Source: Monocercomonoides exilis (lineage: Eukaryota; Preaxostyla; Oxymonadida; Polymastigidae). From it: a DNA stretch of 64,000 nt. Position numbers and translations under genes: made by a program. The notes beneath the pieces were generated by a model. It ran no database searches. It worked only from the letters and a program-made list of their open reading frames with translations, and was not told the origin of the DNA. The stretch is taken from NCBI GenBank assembly GCA_001643675.2, contig LSRY02000008.1:1251501-1315500 (forward strand), given 5' to 3'. Positions 1 through 10,975 of this stretch are shown piece by piece. The first letter of the stretch is position 1. Each line of letters starts with the position of its first letter.

Positions 1-200
1 TTAAATTCTTTTTCTCCTTCTTCTTCCTCTCCTTCTTCTCCTTCTTCCTCTTCTTCTTCTTCTTCTTCTCTTTCTTCTTCTTCTTCTTCCTCTTCTTCTT
101 CTTCTCCTTCTTCCTCTTCTCCTTCTCCTTCTCCTTCTTCTTCTTCTTCTTCTTCTTTTTCTTCTTCCTCTTCTTCTTCTTCTCCCTGTGTCTTCTGTGG
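1..200. repeat. TCT/TCC trinucleotide tract
   Basis: Almost pure pyrimidine trinucleotide repeat (TCT, TTC, TCC units), read as poly-Ser by the Vps18-like frame. Further tracts of the same kind occur at about 281-480 and 640-700. The outer end of palindrome P1 lies in this kind of sequence at about 367. Confidence 0.85.
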
Positions 201-3200
201 CGACTTGAGCGAGTCTGAGTTCCATTTCATTCGAGATCAGATAGCCAAAGGCGCTTATGGTGGCATACCTTTCTCTAATTCTTCTTCTTCTTCTTCTTCT
301 TCTCTTTCTTCTTCTTCTTCTTCTTCTTCTTCTTCTATTTTTAATTCTTCTTCCTTTTCTAATATTTCATCATCATCATCTTCTTCTTCTTCTCTTTCTT
401 CTTCTTCTTCTTCTTTTAATAATTCTTCTAATATTTCATCAAATTCCTCTTCTTCTTTTTCTTCTTCTTCTTCTCTTCCTTATTCTTTTTCTCTTCCTCA
501 TTCATTTCTCAAGAAATATTCCCCTTTTGCACTCAAACGCAAACAAAACCAATTTTTGTCCGGTTTTTCATCTTCTTCTCTTCTTTCTGCATTTTTTGAG
601 GCTTCGAAAGGGAAAAAGAAGAATTCGAAGAAAAAATTAACTTCTTCTTCTTCTTCTTCTCTTTATTCTTCTTCTAATTCATCATCATCTTCTTCTCAAC
701 AATATACAATAGAATCTTCATCAACAAAACGAAATGGAAAAGATGAAGAAGAGAAAGAGAAAGAGAATGAGAAAGAGAATGAGAAAGAAGATGAAGAAGA
801 AGAAAATGAAGATTATTTCTTGAACTTAGATGATGATGATGATGAAGATGAAGATTATAATGATGAAGAAAGTGAAGAAAAAGAAAGAAGAAGAAAACAA
901 GAAGATGAAGAAGAAGAAGAAGAAGAATCCGATTTTAATTCATCTTCATCTTTTTCTTCTTCCTCTTCTTCCTCTTCTTCCTCTTCCTCTTTCTTCACTG
1001 AATGCTTCCTCTGGACAATGACAGAGCTCCAGCGCAGAGAATACCAAGCTGCACGCGAAATCGTCCTCTTAATCGGCTCTGAAGCAAATCGCCTTCAAAT
1101 TCAACTGGAAAAATGTATTTTGGCAATGAACCATTTCAAAGAACTTGTTGCTCTGTGTGTGAATCAGCCGAGGAATGAGAAGGAGAAGGAGGAGGAGGAG
1201 AGGGAGGTGTGGAGGGTGTTGGAGAAGAGGAGGAGAAGAAGAAGAGAAGGAGAAAAAGAAGGAAGGGAAGAAAGAGAAAGAGAAGAACAACCAATGCCAT
1301 TGAATAATACAATTGAAGAAGGAGAGAAAGGAAAGAAAGAAAAAGAAGGAGAAAGAGAAGGAGAAGAAGGAGAAAACAATGAAGCCATCAAAAGCATAGC
1401 AGATGCACTTGAGGTGTTTGAGTCCAAGCCGTGGCTGTTTGTGGAGATGATGGGGTGTTTGTCGTTGGTGATGGAAGGCTTCATGCGATCTGTGCAGAAC
1501 ACACGCCTGTTCCTCCACAAGACGCTGGGCGAGCACAAAGAGATGTTTCTGGTGAAGCTGGAGAAGAAAGACAAAGACGTCTTTGCATTTGCGATGGAGC
1601 ACATGGAAGAAGTGAAGGCAGTTGTGCTGGAGAAGAAGGTGATGGATCAGCTGTGGGAGATGTCGGAAGAGAAGACGCTGCATCTGCTGGTGGATTCGAC
1701 TTCCACCACATTCAACTTTGGAAGTGGTGGTGGTGGAGGAGGTGGAGGAGGAGGGAATAACTTGAATTCTTCTTCTCATTCTAATTCTTCTAATTCTTCT
1801 CAATTGTCATCTGATAGCGATATATCTTCTCCTTCTCTTTCTCCTTCTCCTTTATCATCACCATCACCTTCTTCTTCTCCTTCCCCCTTATCATCTTCTT
1901 CTTCCTCTTCTTCCTCTTCCTCTTCTTCTCGCTCCATCCCCTTCTTCACCACCTCCGTTGCCTTTGAAGTGAACGATGTCTATGCCTCCCTGATGCCCCA
2001 GCACCCCGAAAGAGCCATCAAATACCTCGACCGTGTTCTCCTTTCTGACTCTTCCCGTGTGCGTGCATACGGCGACATCATGGCGTTGCTTTATGCCGAG
2101 TACAAACCGTCTGGCTTGCTTCCCTTTCTGCAGCAGGCGTCAAACTACAGTGTGACAAAAGCACTGCGCTTGTGTGAGGAGAGGAAGTTTGCAGTGGGCT
2201 TTGCTCTTGTTGAGGCGAAGATGGGGCTGTTTATGCGGGCGATGGACACGCTGGTGCTGAGTGTGCATGATGTTGGGCAGGCAGTGGAGCTGTGCGAGGA
2301 GGAAGGGAGAGGGATGGGAGAGGACGAAGAAGGAGAAGGAGGAGGAGTTGGAATTGGAGGAATTGGAGGAATTGGAGGAGGGATAGGAGAAAGAGATGGA
2401 GGAGAAGGAGGAGGAAAAGGGAAAGGGCAAGGGCAAGGAATAAGCCATCTTGTGCGCTTGGGGCTGGAAACGCAGAGTGTGCTGGGGATGACGCGGATGC
2501 AGGCAGATGCGCCGTTGATGACACAGATCATTGCATGTGCTGGGGCAAAGATGAAGCCGCAGGTGCTGATGCAGCTTCTGCCTGCGGGGAAAGTGATTGT
2601 TGGGGTGAAGCCAGCGCTGATTGGGATGCTGAACGAGAGGAGGATGAGGCATTCGGTGCTGCGGATGGCGGCAGCAGCAGGGAAAGTGGACAGCGTGGAG
2701 CTGATGAAGAGGATGGTGTGGGTGAGGAAGAAGGCGATACATGTTGGAGGGGATGGAGTGAGGAGAGAAGGAGGAAGAGAAATGGGAGGAAGGGAAGGAG
2801 GAAGAGATGAGAGGGAGAGAGAAAGAGAAGGGAAATGGGGGGAGGAGAAGGAATGGTGTTGTGCGTATTGTGGAGAGATAGTGTATGGATTGAGTGGAGC
2901 AGGCATTGGAGGAGGAGGAGGAGGGGGAGGAGGAGGGAGAAGGGGAGGAGAAAGAGGATTAAAAGAGCAATGCAGATATCTGAGGAAATACAAGGAAAGT
3001 GTGATATATGGGAGCGAAGGAGGGGAGGAAGGAGGGAGTGGAGGAGCAGGAGAAAGAGAAGGAAGAGGCGGAGAGGAAGGATATGTGGTGTTTGTGGAGC
3101 ATTTTGAGGATGGGGCAATGTTTGAGAGTGGGAAGCCGAATCCATTTGTGAAGAGTTCAGTACAAGATGAAGGGAGATTATCATCTTCTTCATCAAATAC

Positions 3201-3522
3201 TTCATTAAATTCTTCTTCTTCTCTTTCTTCTTCTTCTTCCTCCTCCTCCTCCTGTGTGTGTAGAGGCCTTCCGAAGGTGGTGGCGGACAAGCTGTACTGG
3301 TTTGCGTGTGGGCACATGTACCACGAGTCGTGTCTGATGGGGGCGATGGAGGAGTGCAGACACTATGCGCTGGACGAAGACCTCTCAAACAGCCTCCAAT
3401 CATCATCTCCATCTTCTCTTTCTTCTTCTTCTTCTTCATGTGTGTTGATTTCGCGCAAGACGGTGCGAGTGAACGGGAAGAGCATGCAGATGCCTGTTGT
3501 CTGCTTGAAATGCAGAGGGTGA
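1..3522 (+). CDS. Vps18/Pep3-like HOPS/CORVET subunit with RING-H2 C-terminus (5' partial)
   Basis: The frame is open from base 1 to a TGA at 3520-3522, so the gene starts left of the window; the first ATG-like start (205) is only internal. Order seen, numbering from base 205: Ser tracts (residues about 25-165), an acidic Glu/Asp stretch (175-245), a helical segment (about 263-325), a second helical segment (about 392-500), poly-Gly and poly-Ser, a clathrin-heavy-chain-like helical repeat region (about 585-700, with PERAIKYLDRVLL and KALRLCEERKFAVG), then zinc ligands. CAYC lies at about 885, CGHMYHESC at about 1036 and CLKC at the end, which spells a RING-H2 split by long low-complexity inserts. 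Class C Vps proteins tether endosome/vacuole membranes. Vps18 fits the CGHMxHxxCL RING best; Vps39, Vps41 or Vps11 remain possible. The beta-propeller expected at the N-terminus is outside the window. Confidence 0.62.
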   Translation, partial: LNSFSPSSSSPSSPSSSSSSSSSLSSSSSSSSSSSPSSSSPSPSPSSSSSSSFSSSSSSSSPCVFCGDLSESEFHFIRDQIAKGAYGGIPFSNSSSSSSSSLSSSSSSSSSSIFNSSSFSNISSSSSSSSSLSSSSSSFNNSSNISSNSSSSFSSSSSLPYSFSLPHSFLKKYSPFALKRKQNQFLSGFSSSSLLSAFFEASKGKKKNSKKKLTSSSSSSLYSSSNSSSSSSQQYTIESSSTKRNGKDEEEKEKENEKENEKEDEEEENEDYFLNLDDDDDEDEDYNDEESEEKERRRKQEDEEEEEEESDFNSSSSFSSSSSSSSSSSSFFTECFLWTMTELQRREYQAAREIVLLIGSEANRLQIQLEKCILAMNHFKELVALCVNQPRNEKEKEEEEREVWRVLEKRRRRRREGEKEGREEREREEQPMPLNNTIEEGEKGKKEKEGEREGEEGENNEAIKSIADALEVFESKPWLFVEMMGCLSLVMEGFMRSVQNTRLFLHKTLGEHKEMFLVKLEKKDKDVFAFAMEHMEEVKAVVLEKKVMDQLWEMSEEKTLHLLVDSTSTTFNFGSGGGGGGGGGGNNLNSSSHSNSSNSSQLSSDSDISSPSLSPSPLSSPSPSSSPSPLSSSSSSSSSSSSSRSIPFFTTSVAFEVNDVYASLMPQHPERAIKYLDRVLLSDSSRVRAYGDIMALLYAEYKPSGLLPFLQQASNYSVTKALRLCEERKFAVGFALVEAKMGLFMRAMDTLVLSVHDVGQAVELCEEEGRGMGEDEEGEGGGVGIGGIGGIGGGIGERDGGEGGGKGKGQGQGISHLVRLGLETQSVLGMTRMQADAPLMTQIIACAGAKMKPQVLMQLLPAGKVIVGVKPALIGMLNERRMRHSVLRMAAAAGKVDSVELMKRMVWVRKKAIHVGGDGVRREGGREMGGREGGRDEREREREGKWGEEKEWCCAYCGEIVYGLSGAGIGGGGGGGGGGRRGGERGLKEQCRYLRKYKESVIYGSEGGEEGGSGGAGEREGRGGEEGYVVFVEHFEDGAMFESGKPNPFVKSSVQDEGRLSSSSSNTSLNSSSSLSSSSSSSSSCVCRGLPKVVADKLYWFACGHMYHESCLMGAMEECRHYALDEDLSNSLQSSSPSSLSSSSSSCVLISRKTVRVNGKSMQMPVVCLKCRG

Positions 3523-3774
3523 ATGGGAAGAGGAGGAGGAGGAGGAAGAGGAAGAGGAATGGGAAGAAAATGAATGGGTAGAGGAAGAGGAAGGCAGAAA
3601 AGGAGAAGAAGGTGTTTTGTTTGCTTTGTGTTGGGATTTTATTATGTGAATTATTATTTTTTTAATTTTTTATTTATTATTTATTATTTATTATTTTTCA
3701 ATTTTTTATTTTTTATTTTTTCTGCCGAACAGAAAATGCAGAATATATGTGCAAATGCAAAGACAAAAAATGAA

Positions 3775-3809
<35 letters not shown>

Positions 3810-4176
3810 GAAAGAGAAAGAGAGAAAGAAAGAGAAAGAAAGAGAAAGAAAGAAAAAAAATAGAAAATAGAAAAATAGAAAAGGAAATGAGAGAGAGAGC
3901 GGTCATTGGAATTATTTGTGCATTGAAAAGTGATTGCTTTGCAGTTGCATTTTGATAGCTCATGTTTTTTTTATTTTTTCCTTCTTCTTGATATTTTCAA
4001 CGACATTTTTATTTGAAATTTTATTCCCGTTTTTCTTTCCTATCTTCTCTTTCTTCTTCTCTCAAAAATTTTTAATATGTTTTGAGTTTCATTTATTTAT
4101 TTTATGTAAACAATTATTGGGGAAAAAAAATAATGGAAATGCAAAAAGATGAACGATAATTTTTAAAATTTATTTT
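3523..4176. other. Intergenic, purine/AT-rich, no gene seen
   Basis: Downstream of the Vps18-like stop the sequence is G/A-rich and then AT-rich. It holds a GAAAGA microsatellite at about 3770-3860. No coding frame looks convincing. The mirror copy is 14003-14662. Confidence 0.6.
3770..3862. repeat. AAAGAG/GAAAGA microsatellite
   Basis: Tandem purine hexamer-like repeat. Its mirror copy at about 14316-14412 is 6 bp longer, one of the few length differences between the P1 arms. Confidence 0.85.
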
Positions 4177-4452
4177 TCAAGATGTCACGAGCCTCTTGTA
4201 ATTCTTAATTCCCTTTAAGCATTTTTTGCGATATTTTTCCTTCTGTGTCTTCTTTGCACGTCTCTTTATTGCCTCGATATCCTTGTGTTCATTGAATTTT
4301 TCGAAATATGGAAGTTGTCGATTCATGGACTTTTGTTCAGTTTTTGGGCTTCGTGCACGCAATGTTGGCGCTTCATTATAAAGTGTATTCGCATTAACTG
4401 CGAAGTGAAGAAAATTATATCGTATATGTCCGTTGGTTTTCTTCCGACTCAC
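4177..4452 (-). CDS. Small basic hypothetical protein (P1 left copy)
   Basis: A 91-codon frame ending in TGA, rich in Lys/Arg with a mixed, protein-like composition (for example YFEKFNEHKDIEAIKRRAKK). The first in-frame start is a GTG, and an in-frame TAG lies a few codons upstream, so an upstream exon may be missing. An identical frame is in the other arm at 13727-14002. I do not recognise a family. It could be the last exon of a spliced gene or a chance frame. Confidence 0.35.
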   Translation of the reverse strand: MSRKKTNGHIRYNFLHFAVNANTLYNEAPTLRARSPKTEQKSMNRQLPYFEKFNEHKDIEAIKRRAKKTQKEKYRKKCLKGIKNYKRLVTS

Positions 4453-5037
4453 AATCGATTTTGTTTGCTTCTATCGAATACATGTTTATTTATTTATTAT
4501 TACATTTAGCTGTCTTTGTTGCGTTGTTTGTTTCCTGGGGGAATAAGACTTCAATAAATTAAATTTGAGGCAAGATGCGAGCCCTTATTGGGTCTGCCAT
4601 TGCAAAGAGCCAAAAATAATCTCATTCTTTGCATCCTCTCCTTACGAAATCATCAGCAGCTGGTTGCGCGGTTGCGTGATCTGCTTTGTGTGTGGCAACA
4701 AACATACCAACTCGTAAACCAAAGAGTTAAAAGTCAAGAAAGAAGTTCCAGTGAGCGAGTGCCTTTTAACGGATAATTATGAAAATAACGGAATTAAAAA
4801 GAAAGAAAGAAAAGAAAGAAAGAATCACTTTCCTTCTCAGGCACCTATTGTGGATGTGTATAGGAATTGCGCTTCGGGATATATTCGGCCGATCTGCCCT
4901 CTGCACGCAGGGGCACTAGCGATGCCGAGTGTGGCATGAGCATTTCGGCTGCTACGCCTATCGCAAGTTTCTTCTTCGCTGTGTCTGCTTCAGTTCCTTC
5001 ACATTCGCTGTGTTTTATGCCCTTCCATTTGTGACTT
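4453..5037. other. No firm gene; short open frames only
   Basis: Short frames on both strands, none clearly coding. On the minus strand, about 4843-5062, a frame of about 75 codons with reasonable composition (for example KKKLAIGVAAEMLM) ends in TAG and could be an exon. The mirror is about 13117-13336 on the plus strand. Confidence 0.3.
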
Positions 5038-5106
5038 TCAGTTGTGTGCCGGAAATAGCAATGTGTGCAGAATCAAAGAAAATGGCAGGCAATAGATTTC
5101 ATTGGC

Positions 5107-5172
5107 GCTATTGAAAGACTTGACAGACTTGACGGACTTGACGGACTTGACGAACTTGATTGACTTGATGGC
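5107..5172. repeat. 10-bp tandem repeat (ACTTGACGG-type)
   Basis: Five to six near-copies of a GACTTGACGG-like unit, mirrored at about 13008-13072. If the frame after the beta-helix stop were translated it would encode a repeated Lys-Ser-Val motif. Confidence 0.75.
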
Positions 5173-5259
5173 TCTGAGAGGCGAGTGCTGCTGGAACATC
5201 TTGCCAAGCATTGTTGCTATTTTGGGGTTATTGTGCTTGACCAAACGAAGAAATGCCAA

Positions 5260-7203
5260 CTATCGTTGGTGAAACTGCTTTCTGAGAAGAAAAGGAAGAA
5301 GAGTCGAAAACAGTGCAGGAGGAGGCGATGAAGACAATGAAGTCGACGAAGAAGATGAAGAAGACGAAGTCAATGAAAATGACAATGACGACAATGAAGA
5401 AGAAGAAGGAGAAGAGAGATCCGGCTCAGAGAACAATGATTTTGAGACATTCATATCTGTTATCTCCACACCAACCATCGATAGCTGCGACAGCGGCACC
5501 ACAAACACTGACGACGACATTACATATTCTCCTGAAGAAACACTCGTGGTGATCACAACATCCTCCAACGAGAGTGACCCGCCCCCATCAGACACCACAA
5601 CCACGCTCGGCGAAGAAGGATTTGCATTTGAGTTGCAATCAACCTTCATGTGCAATAAACCAAGGTGACCTGTCGAAACACTGAACAGCGCTTCTGCTGC
5701 TGAAAGTGCCCCTGTTCCAATCAAACTCTTATCTTTGCCTCTCCCAATGACTGAAATCTTCTTTGTCTCAATATTAATAGTTGTTGTCTCGCTTGTGTGA
5801 TTCCCTTCCATCAGCGTGACTGACAGGCTCACCTGGATCACGCTCTTATCAACTGCAACACCAATGGTTCGGCATGCACTTGACTCATCCAGTCCACATA
5901 ACTCTTCTTCACCACCTCCACTCACTGCCACAAATCGATTGAGAATCCCTCTCTTCAGCCAATTCCACTTTTCTGTATGCTGAAAATACCAGGTGTTTGC
6001 ATTCGAGTAGTTGTATGCATAGCACATTCTCTGTTCATCAGTGTTTGTGGTATAACATTCAAAGAACGGATTTCCTGAATTCAAATAGACATTGTAATAA
6101 TCAACGTATTCAACATCATGCCCGTATGGAATTGAAGTTGTTCTGCACTTGCATTCATGAAAGAACAAAAAATAACAATAAATTTGATCATCTGGCATTT
6201 CTGTTTTTTCTGGTCTGAAATACAATCCTCCTCCATATGCAGTTGCTGAACATGAAATAAACTGAATGCTCCTCATTTTGAATGCAGCAGGAACGTATTG
6301 ACAAAGCATGCCTCCACCATAATAATTTGTAACCGAACATGAAGTGAAGCGGCAGTCAAACACACACGCACTCTCCCCTTCTCCATTTTCTGTTTGAATG
6401 CATCCTTCTGAAACCTGAAAATTTTCAAGAAGAAGTCCTCCTCCACCATTATTTGCTTTACAATTCTGGAATTCGCATCCACTGATTCGAACACACGTTG
6501 AAATCGTATAAATTAGTATTCCACCCCCACGATGGCCTTGTGCGGTGCAGGCATTAAATTTGTTGTTCACAATCTCAACAGATTTAATGTTGTAGCAATT
6601 TATACCTCCACCGCACCAATGCGCGACACATTCATTGAATGCACAATGCGAAACTGAAACAGTGGCGGATGACTGATTGTACATGCAGATGGCCCCTCCG
6701 CTTGACACTCCATCAGTCCACGAGTCACTTTCTCCTGTTGTCCTCGATCCACTCCATTCGCACCAAGTGAATGTATTCTGTCCATTATCCGTTGTGTTTT
6801 GTCTGTCTGGTTTCAATGGTACCTCTGCAGTTCCAGTGCATTCAACGTTTCTTGTCCGACAACACCCAATGAATGAAGTGTTTGAGGCTGTCAGAGAGGC
6901 CAAGGGATTGTTGATGGAGGGGACAATCCCGCCATCATATGCATCACAAACAGACGAAAAGGAGCAACTATTCATCAAACATGATGTTTGGGTTGACATT
7001 GTGGTTGAAGGTGAGCATGCCTCATTTGCTGTTGAGATGTTGAAAAATATTAGTTTGAAGAAGGATATAAGGGGAATGGAAGGTGAAGAAAAGAATGGGG
7101 TTGATGAGACACAAAAAGAAGAGAAGTGTGATTCGCTCACTGAAATACTCCCTTCAATGCCTTCCCCATATCCATCTCCTTCTCTTCCTTCGCCTCTGCT
7201 CAT
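5260..7203 (-). CDS. Cys-rich right-handed beta-helix (Pmp-like) protein, P1 left copy
   Basis: 647 codons, ATG start, TAG stop. A Gly/Glu-rich N-terminus (1-20) is followed by the family block SVSESHFSSFC (21-31). Then come stacked repeats in which FxxC alternates with GGG or GGA turns (residues about 168, 197, 225, 251, 295 and 323). A conserved CYFLFFHECKC block (about 341) and ECYTTNTD lead to a second helix start (CGLDESSACRTIG, about 435). A Ser-rich tail lies at about 585-630. The pattern is that of parallel beta-helix surface proteins; surface location is inference. No signal peptide or membrane anchor is visible. The frame stays open for 73 more codons past the TAG, to a TGA at 5038. 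It is nearly identical to 10976-12919. Confidence 0.72.
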   Translation of the reverse strand: MSRGEGREGDGYGEGIEGSISVSESHFSSFCVSSTPFFSSPSIPLISFFKLIFFNISTANEACSPSTTMSTQTSCLMNSCSFSSVCDAYDGGIVPSINNPLASLTASNTSFIGCCRTRNVECTGTAEVPLKPDRQNTTDNGQNTFTWCEWSGSRTTGESDSWTDGVSSGGAICMYNQSSATVSVSHCAFNECVAHWCGGGINCYNIKSVEIVNNKFNACTAQGHRGGGILIYTISTCVRISGCEFQNCKANNGGGGLLLENFQVSEGCIQTENGEGESACVFDCRFTSCSVTNYYGGGMLCQYVPAAFKMRSIQFISCSATAYGGGLYFRPEKTEMPDDQIYCYFLFFHECKCRTTSIPYGHDVEYVDYYNVYLNSGNPFFECYTTNTDEQRMCYAYNYSNANTWYFQHTEKWNWLKRGILNRFVAVSGGGEEELCGLDESSACRTIGVAVDKSVIQVSLSVTLMEGNHTSETTTINIETKKISVIGRGKDKSLIGTGALSAAEALFSVSTGHLGLLHMKVDCNSNANPSSPSVVVVSDGGGSLSLEDVVITTSVSSGEYVMSSSVFVVPLSQLSMVGVEITDMNVSKSLFSEPDLSSPSSSSLSSLSFSLTSSSSSSSSTSLSSSPPPALFSTLLPFLLRKQFHQR

Positions 7204-7721
7204 CTTCCCTCCATATCCCTTCGCTCCAAACAGCCTGCCTGAGAAAATCTCTCCTCCTTTTCAATAAACTCCCTATTGTGCTCTAGTCAATCTTCATCTA
7301 CTTTCTATTTCACTTCTTTATTTCGCATTCCATGCTCTCTCTTTTATTCTCTGCCAGTTTTTAAACAATGTTGCTGTATACGTTTATTTCAACAGAAAGA
7401 TGTTAATTTTAATAATTGCTTTGCATTCTCGTAAAAATTTTCAATTGTTTAAAAAACTTTATTAGCAAAAACACGACAATATTTCATTTAAAACAAAAAA
7501 ATTCTTCACTTCCTCCTTTTGTTGATTTATTTTATTAAAAAAATGATTATTTTTTGAATTGTTTGTGGTAAATTATTATTATAAAAAACTCTTGCATGTA
7601 AATCTCATCTTTTTTAATGCTTTTTTAAAACCATATTAAAATTGTGTGACGTAAAAAATAATATCTAAATTTTGTGTCCACATCTGCTCCATTTGTCTTG
7701 ATTAACTATTTTTTTCTTATA

Positions 7722-8250
7722 TGAGTGATTCTTTTTGATATTAAACATTTTTAATGAAATAATATGGGGGAAAATATAGGCTTTCAAGCTTTTTTTGCAC
7801 AAAGCATCAATAAATTGATTCACTCATAACTTTATCAATCATTTTCAGATTTCGAAATAAATTGGTTTTTCTTTTCAGTAAATAGCCATCAAAGTCGTTA
7901 TAATAAAAAGTTTTGTGACATTCCATGAATGTCAAAAAATGAACCCATTATTATAGAATTTTTTGAACACAAAACGCTTATCAAAAGTGCATAATTTTTC
8001 TTTGAAAATGCCTGAAATCAAATATTTTGTCCCACATCGATTTGAAAATTTGTTAGAAATTCAAAGATACAATGCTAAAAAAAATATGACAATATGTTAA
8101 CAGTTCATTGCCTTTCTTTTGTCGAATGTTTGTTTTAGGAATGATTACAACACAATAAGCAATTAGATATAAATAAAATTGTTAATGAAAATGGAATGAG
8201 GCATGAAACTATGCCCAGAAAATAAGCATGATTTCAAAAATAATCACACA
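7722..8250. mobile_element. MITE-like element with TGAGTGATT ends (P1 left)
   Basis: About 529 bp. The left end begins TGAGTGATTCTTTTTGA. The right end, read in reverse complement, begins TGTGTGATTATTTTTGA. Both sides are flanked by TA, as expected for a TA target-site duplication of Tc1/mariner-type elements. It resembles the elements at 49318-49584 and 50181-50439. No transposase frame is seen. Confidence 0.55.
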
Positions 8251-9050
8251 TATAAATATACATTGATTGAAAAAGAATGAATTTAAGCTGCTTGCTACAA
8301 ACAATTAAACACTGTGATTGGTTGCATTAGCCAAGTTTTTTTTTAAATTTATGAAAAGTCACGGATAATTAATAGTTGATTCAAAAATTAATTCCACATA
8401 TTTCTAACATTTTCTATATTCAAGCTTCAAATTCAATGATGATTATTATAATAAATAGAACGAATACTCAAATTCCAGAATTTGCGAAATTTAGAAAAAT
8501 TATGGATGTGTCTGTTAGTGTAAGCCAGTTACACTATTGTTGCGAAATATATGCAACTGAAAAATAATCCAATAAAAATTCAATTGATATATTTTTCTAT
8601 TAAAAATCATGAAGCGTCAGTCAGCTTTTGTTAAAACTTAATGAAATAATATAATATTTGCAGAAAATGGGAGATACTTTTTGATGTCAAATTATCTCTG
8701 ATAAAATTTTCAAATTGAGCATTTATCAAAAAAACTAAGAAATCAATCCAATGCTTTTGAAAATCAAATGAAAACTTTCACTGATATTCTTTTATTGCGG
8801 AAGATTGAAAAGGAAAACTATTTCAAAGCTCAAAACATATTTATTAAAATTAAGTTATTAGTTACGTTGCTTAGAAATAATTTTCACTCCGAAAAATGTT
8901 ATACTTACTTAAATATTCACGCACATATATATTTTTTTGATAATTCACTTTTATGAAATATAAGTTGTCTAATAATATTTAAAAAAAGTCACTTTTGTTT
9001 AATTTTCAGGATAAAATGAACATTGTGTGTTTTCATCAAAATTTCTTTCC

Positions 9051-9128
9051 AACTCACCAAATATCATTATCATTGAACAAGGAGCATGGACAATATGTTG
9101 TTTTAACTCTGGTTATGTTTGATAAGAT
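9051..9128. other. Spacer at the axis of palindrome P1
   Basis: These 78 bp are not self-complementary. They are flanked by exact inverted sequence (TTTCTTTCC before 9051, GGAAAGAAA from 9129). No gene or transposon end is visible in the spacer. Confidence 0.9.
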
Positions 9129-9928
9129 GGAAAGAAATTTTGATGAAAACACACAATGTTCATTTTATCCTGAAAATTAAACAAAAGTGACTTTTTTTAA
9201 ATATTATTAGACAACTTATATTTCATAAAAGTGAATTATCAAAAAAATATATATGTGCGTGAATATTTAAGTAAGTATAACATTTTTCGGAGTGAAAATT
9301 ATTTCTAAGCAACGTAACTAATAACTTAATTTTAATAAATATGTTTTGAGCTTTGAAATAGTTTTCCTTTCAATCTTCCGCAATAAAAGAATATCAGTGA
9401 AAGTTTTCATTTGATTTTCAAAAGCATTGGATTGATTTCTTAGTTTTTTTGATAAATGCTCAATTTGAAAATTTTATCAGAGATAATTTGACATCAAAAA
9501 GTATCTCCCATTTTCTGCAAATATTATATTATTTCATTAAGTTTTAACAAAAGCTGACTGACGCTTCATGATTTTTAATAGAAAAATATATCAATTGAAT
9601 TTTTATTGGATTATTTTTCAGTTGCATATATTTCGCAACAATAGTGTAACTGGCTTACACTAACAGACACATCCATAATTTTTCTAAATTTCGCAAATTC
9701 TGGAATTTGAGTATTCGTTCTATTTATTATAATAATCATCATTGAATTTGAAGCTTGAATATAGAAAATGTTAGAAATATGTGGAATTAATTTTTGAATC
9801 AACTATTAATTATCCGTGACTTTTCATAAATTTAAAAAAAAACTTGGCTAATGCAACCAATCACAGTGTTTAATTGTTTGTAGCAAGCAGCTTAAATTCA
9901 TTCTTTTTCAATCAATGTATATTTATAT

Positions 9929-10457
9929 GTGTGATTATTTTTGAAATCATGCTTATTTTCTGGGCATAGTTTCATGCCTCATTCCATTTTCATTAACAAT
10001 TTTATTTATATCTAATTGCTTATTGTGTTGTAATCATTCCTAAAACAAACATTCGACAAAAGAAAGGCAATGAACTGTTAACATATTGTCATATTTTTTT
10101 TAGCATTGTATCTTTGAATTTCTAACAAATTTTCAAATCGATGTGGGACAAAATATTTGATTTCAGGCATTTTCAAAGAAAAATTATGCACTTTTGATAA
10201 GCGTTTTGTGTTCAAAAAATTCTATAATAATGGGTTCATTTTTTGACATTCATGGAATGTCACAAAACTTTTTTATTATAACGACTTTGATGGCTATTTA
10301 CTGAAAAGAAAAACCAATTTATTTCGAAATCTGAAAATGATTGATAAAGTTATGAGTGAATCAATTTATTGATGCTTTGTGCAAAAAAAGCTTGAAAGCC
10401 TATATTTTCCCCCATATTATTTCATTAAAAATGTTTAATATCAAAAAGAATCACTCA
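9929..10457. mobile_element. MITE-like element with TGAGTGATT ends (P1 right)
   Basis: Mirror copy of 7722-8250, duplicated with the palindrome arm rather than inserted independently. Confidence 0.55.
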
Positions 10458-10975
10458 TATAAGAAAAAAATAGTTAATCAAGACAAATGGAGCAGATGTG
10501 GACACAAAATTTAGATATTATTTTTTACGTCACACAATTTTAATATGGTTTTAAAAAAGCATTAAAAAAGATGAGATTTACATGCAAGAGTTTTTTATAA
10601 TAATAATTTACCACAAACAATTCAAAAAATAATCATTTTTTTAATAAAATAAATCAACAAAAGGAGGAAGTGAAGAATTTTTTTGTTTTAAATGAAATAT
10701 TGTCGTGTTTTTGCTAATAAAGTTTTTTAAACAATTGAAAATTTTTACGAGAATGCAAAGCAATTATTAAAATTAACATCTTTCTGTTGAAATAAACGTA
10801 TACAGCAACATTGTTTAAAAACTGGCAGAGAATAAAAGAGAGAGCATGGAATGCGAAATAAAGAAGTGAAATAGAAAGTAGATGAAGATTGACTAGAGCA
10901 CAATAGGGAGTTTATTGAAAAGGAGGAGAGATTTTCTCAGGCAGGCTGTTTGGAGCGAAGGGATATGGAGGGAAG

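Larger units (their letters stand above)
367..9050. repeat. Palindrome P1, left arm
   Basis: This arm is the reverse complement of 9129-17875. Paired coordinates sum to 18179 near the axis and to about 18185 beyond a 6-bp indel in a GAAAGA tract; a further Ser-codon expansion of about 48 bp occurs near the outer end. The arms carry the same genes with only a few substitutions (for example the codons encoding Thr/Ala and Asp/Glu in the beta-helix gene). The outer limit falls at a CAT/TTC repeat at about 367, while the Vps18-like gene continues outward. Confidence 0.95.
7265..10914. other. AT-rich non-coding centre of palindrome P1
   Basis: About 3.6 kb of very AT-rich sequence between the two divergent beta-helix genes, symmetric about 9089.5. 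No convincing gene; the short frames are AT-driven. A TIR element lies in each half (7722-8250 and 9929-10457). Confidence 0.75.

Noticed and set aside
1069-3439. Long open frames antisense to the Vps18-like gene (244, 303 and 390 codons)
   Set aside because: They arise from the purine/pyrimidine strand asymmetry of the low-complexity coding sequence and have no domain signal; the sense frame carries the clathrin-repeat and RING motifs.
5500-7267. Antisense frames within the beta-helix genes (for example 196 codons at 6677-7267 and 11 kb mirror)
   Set aside because: They are complementary to the conserved beta-helix coding frame and repeat in every copy for that reason alone.
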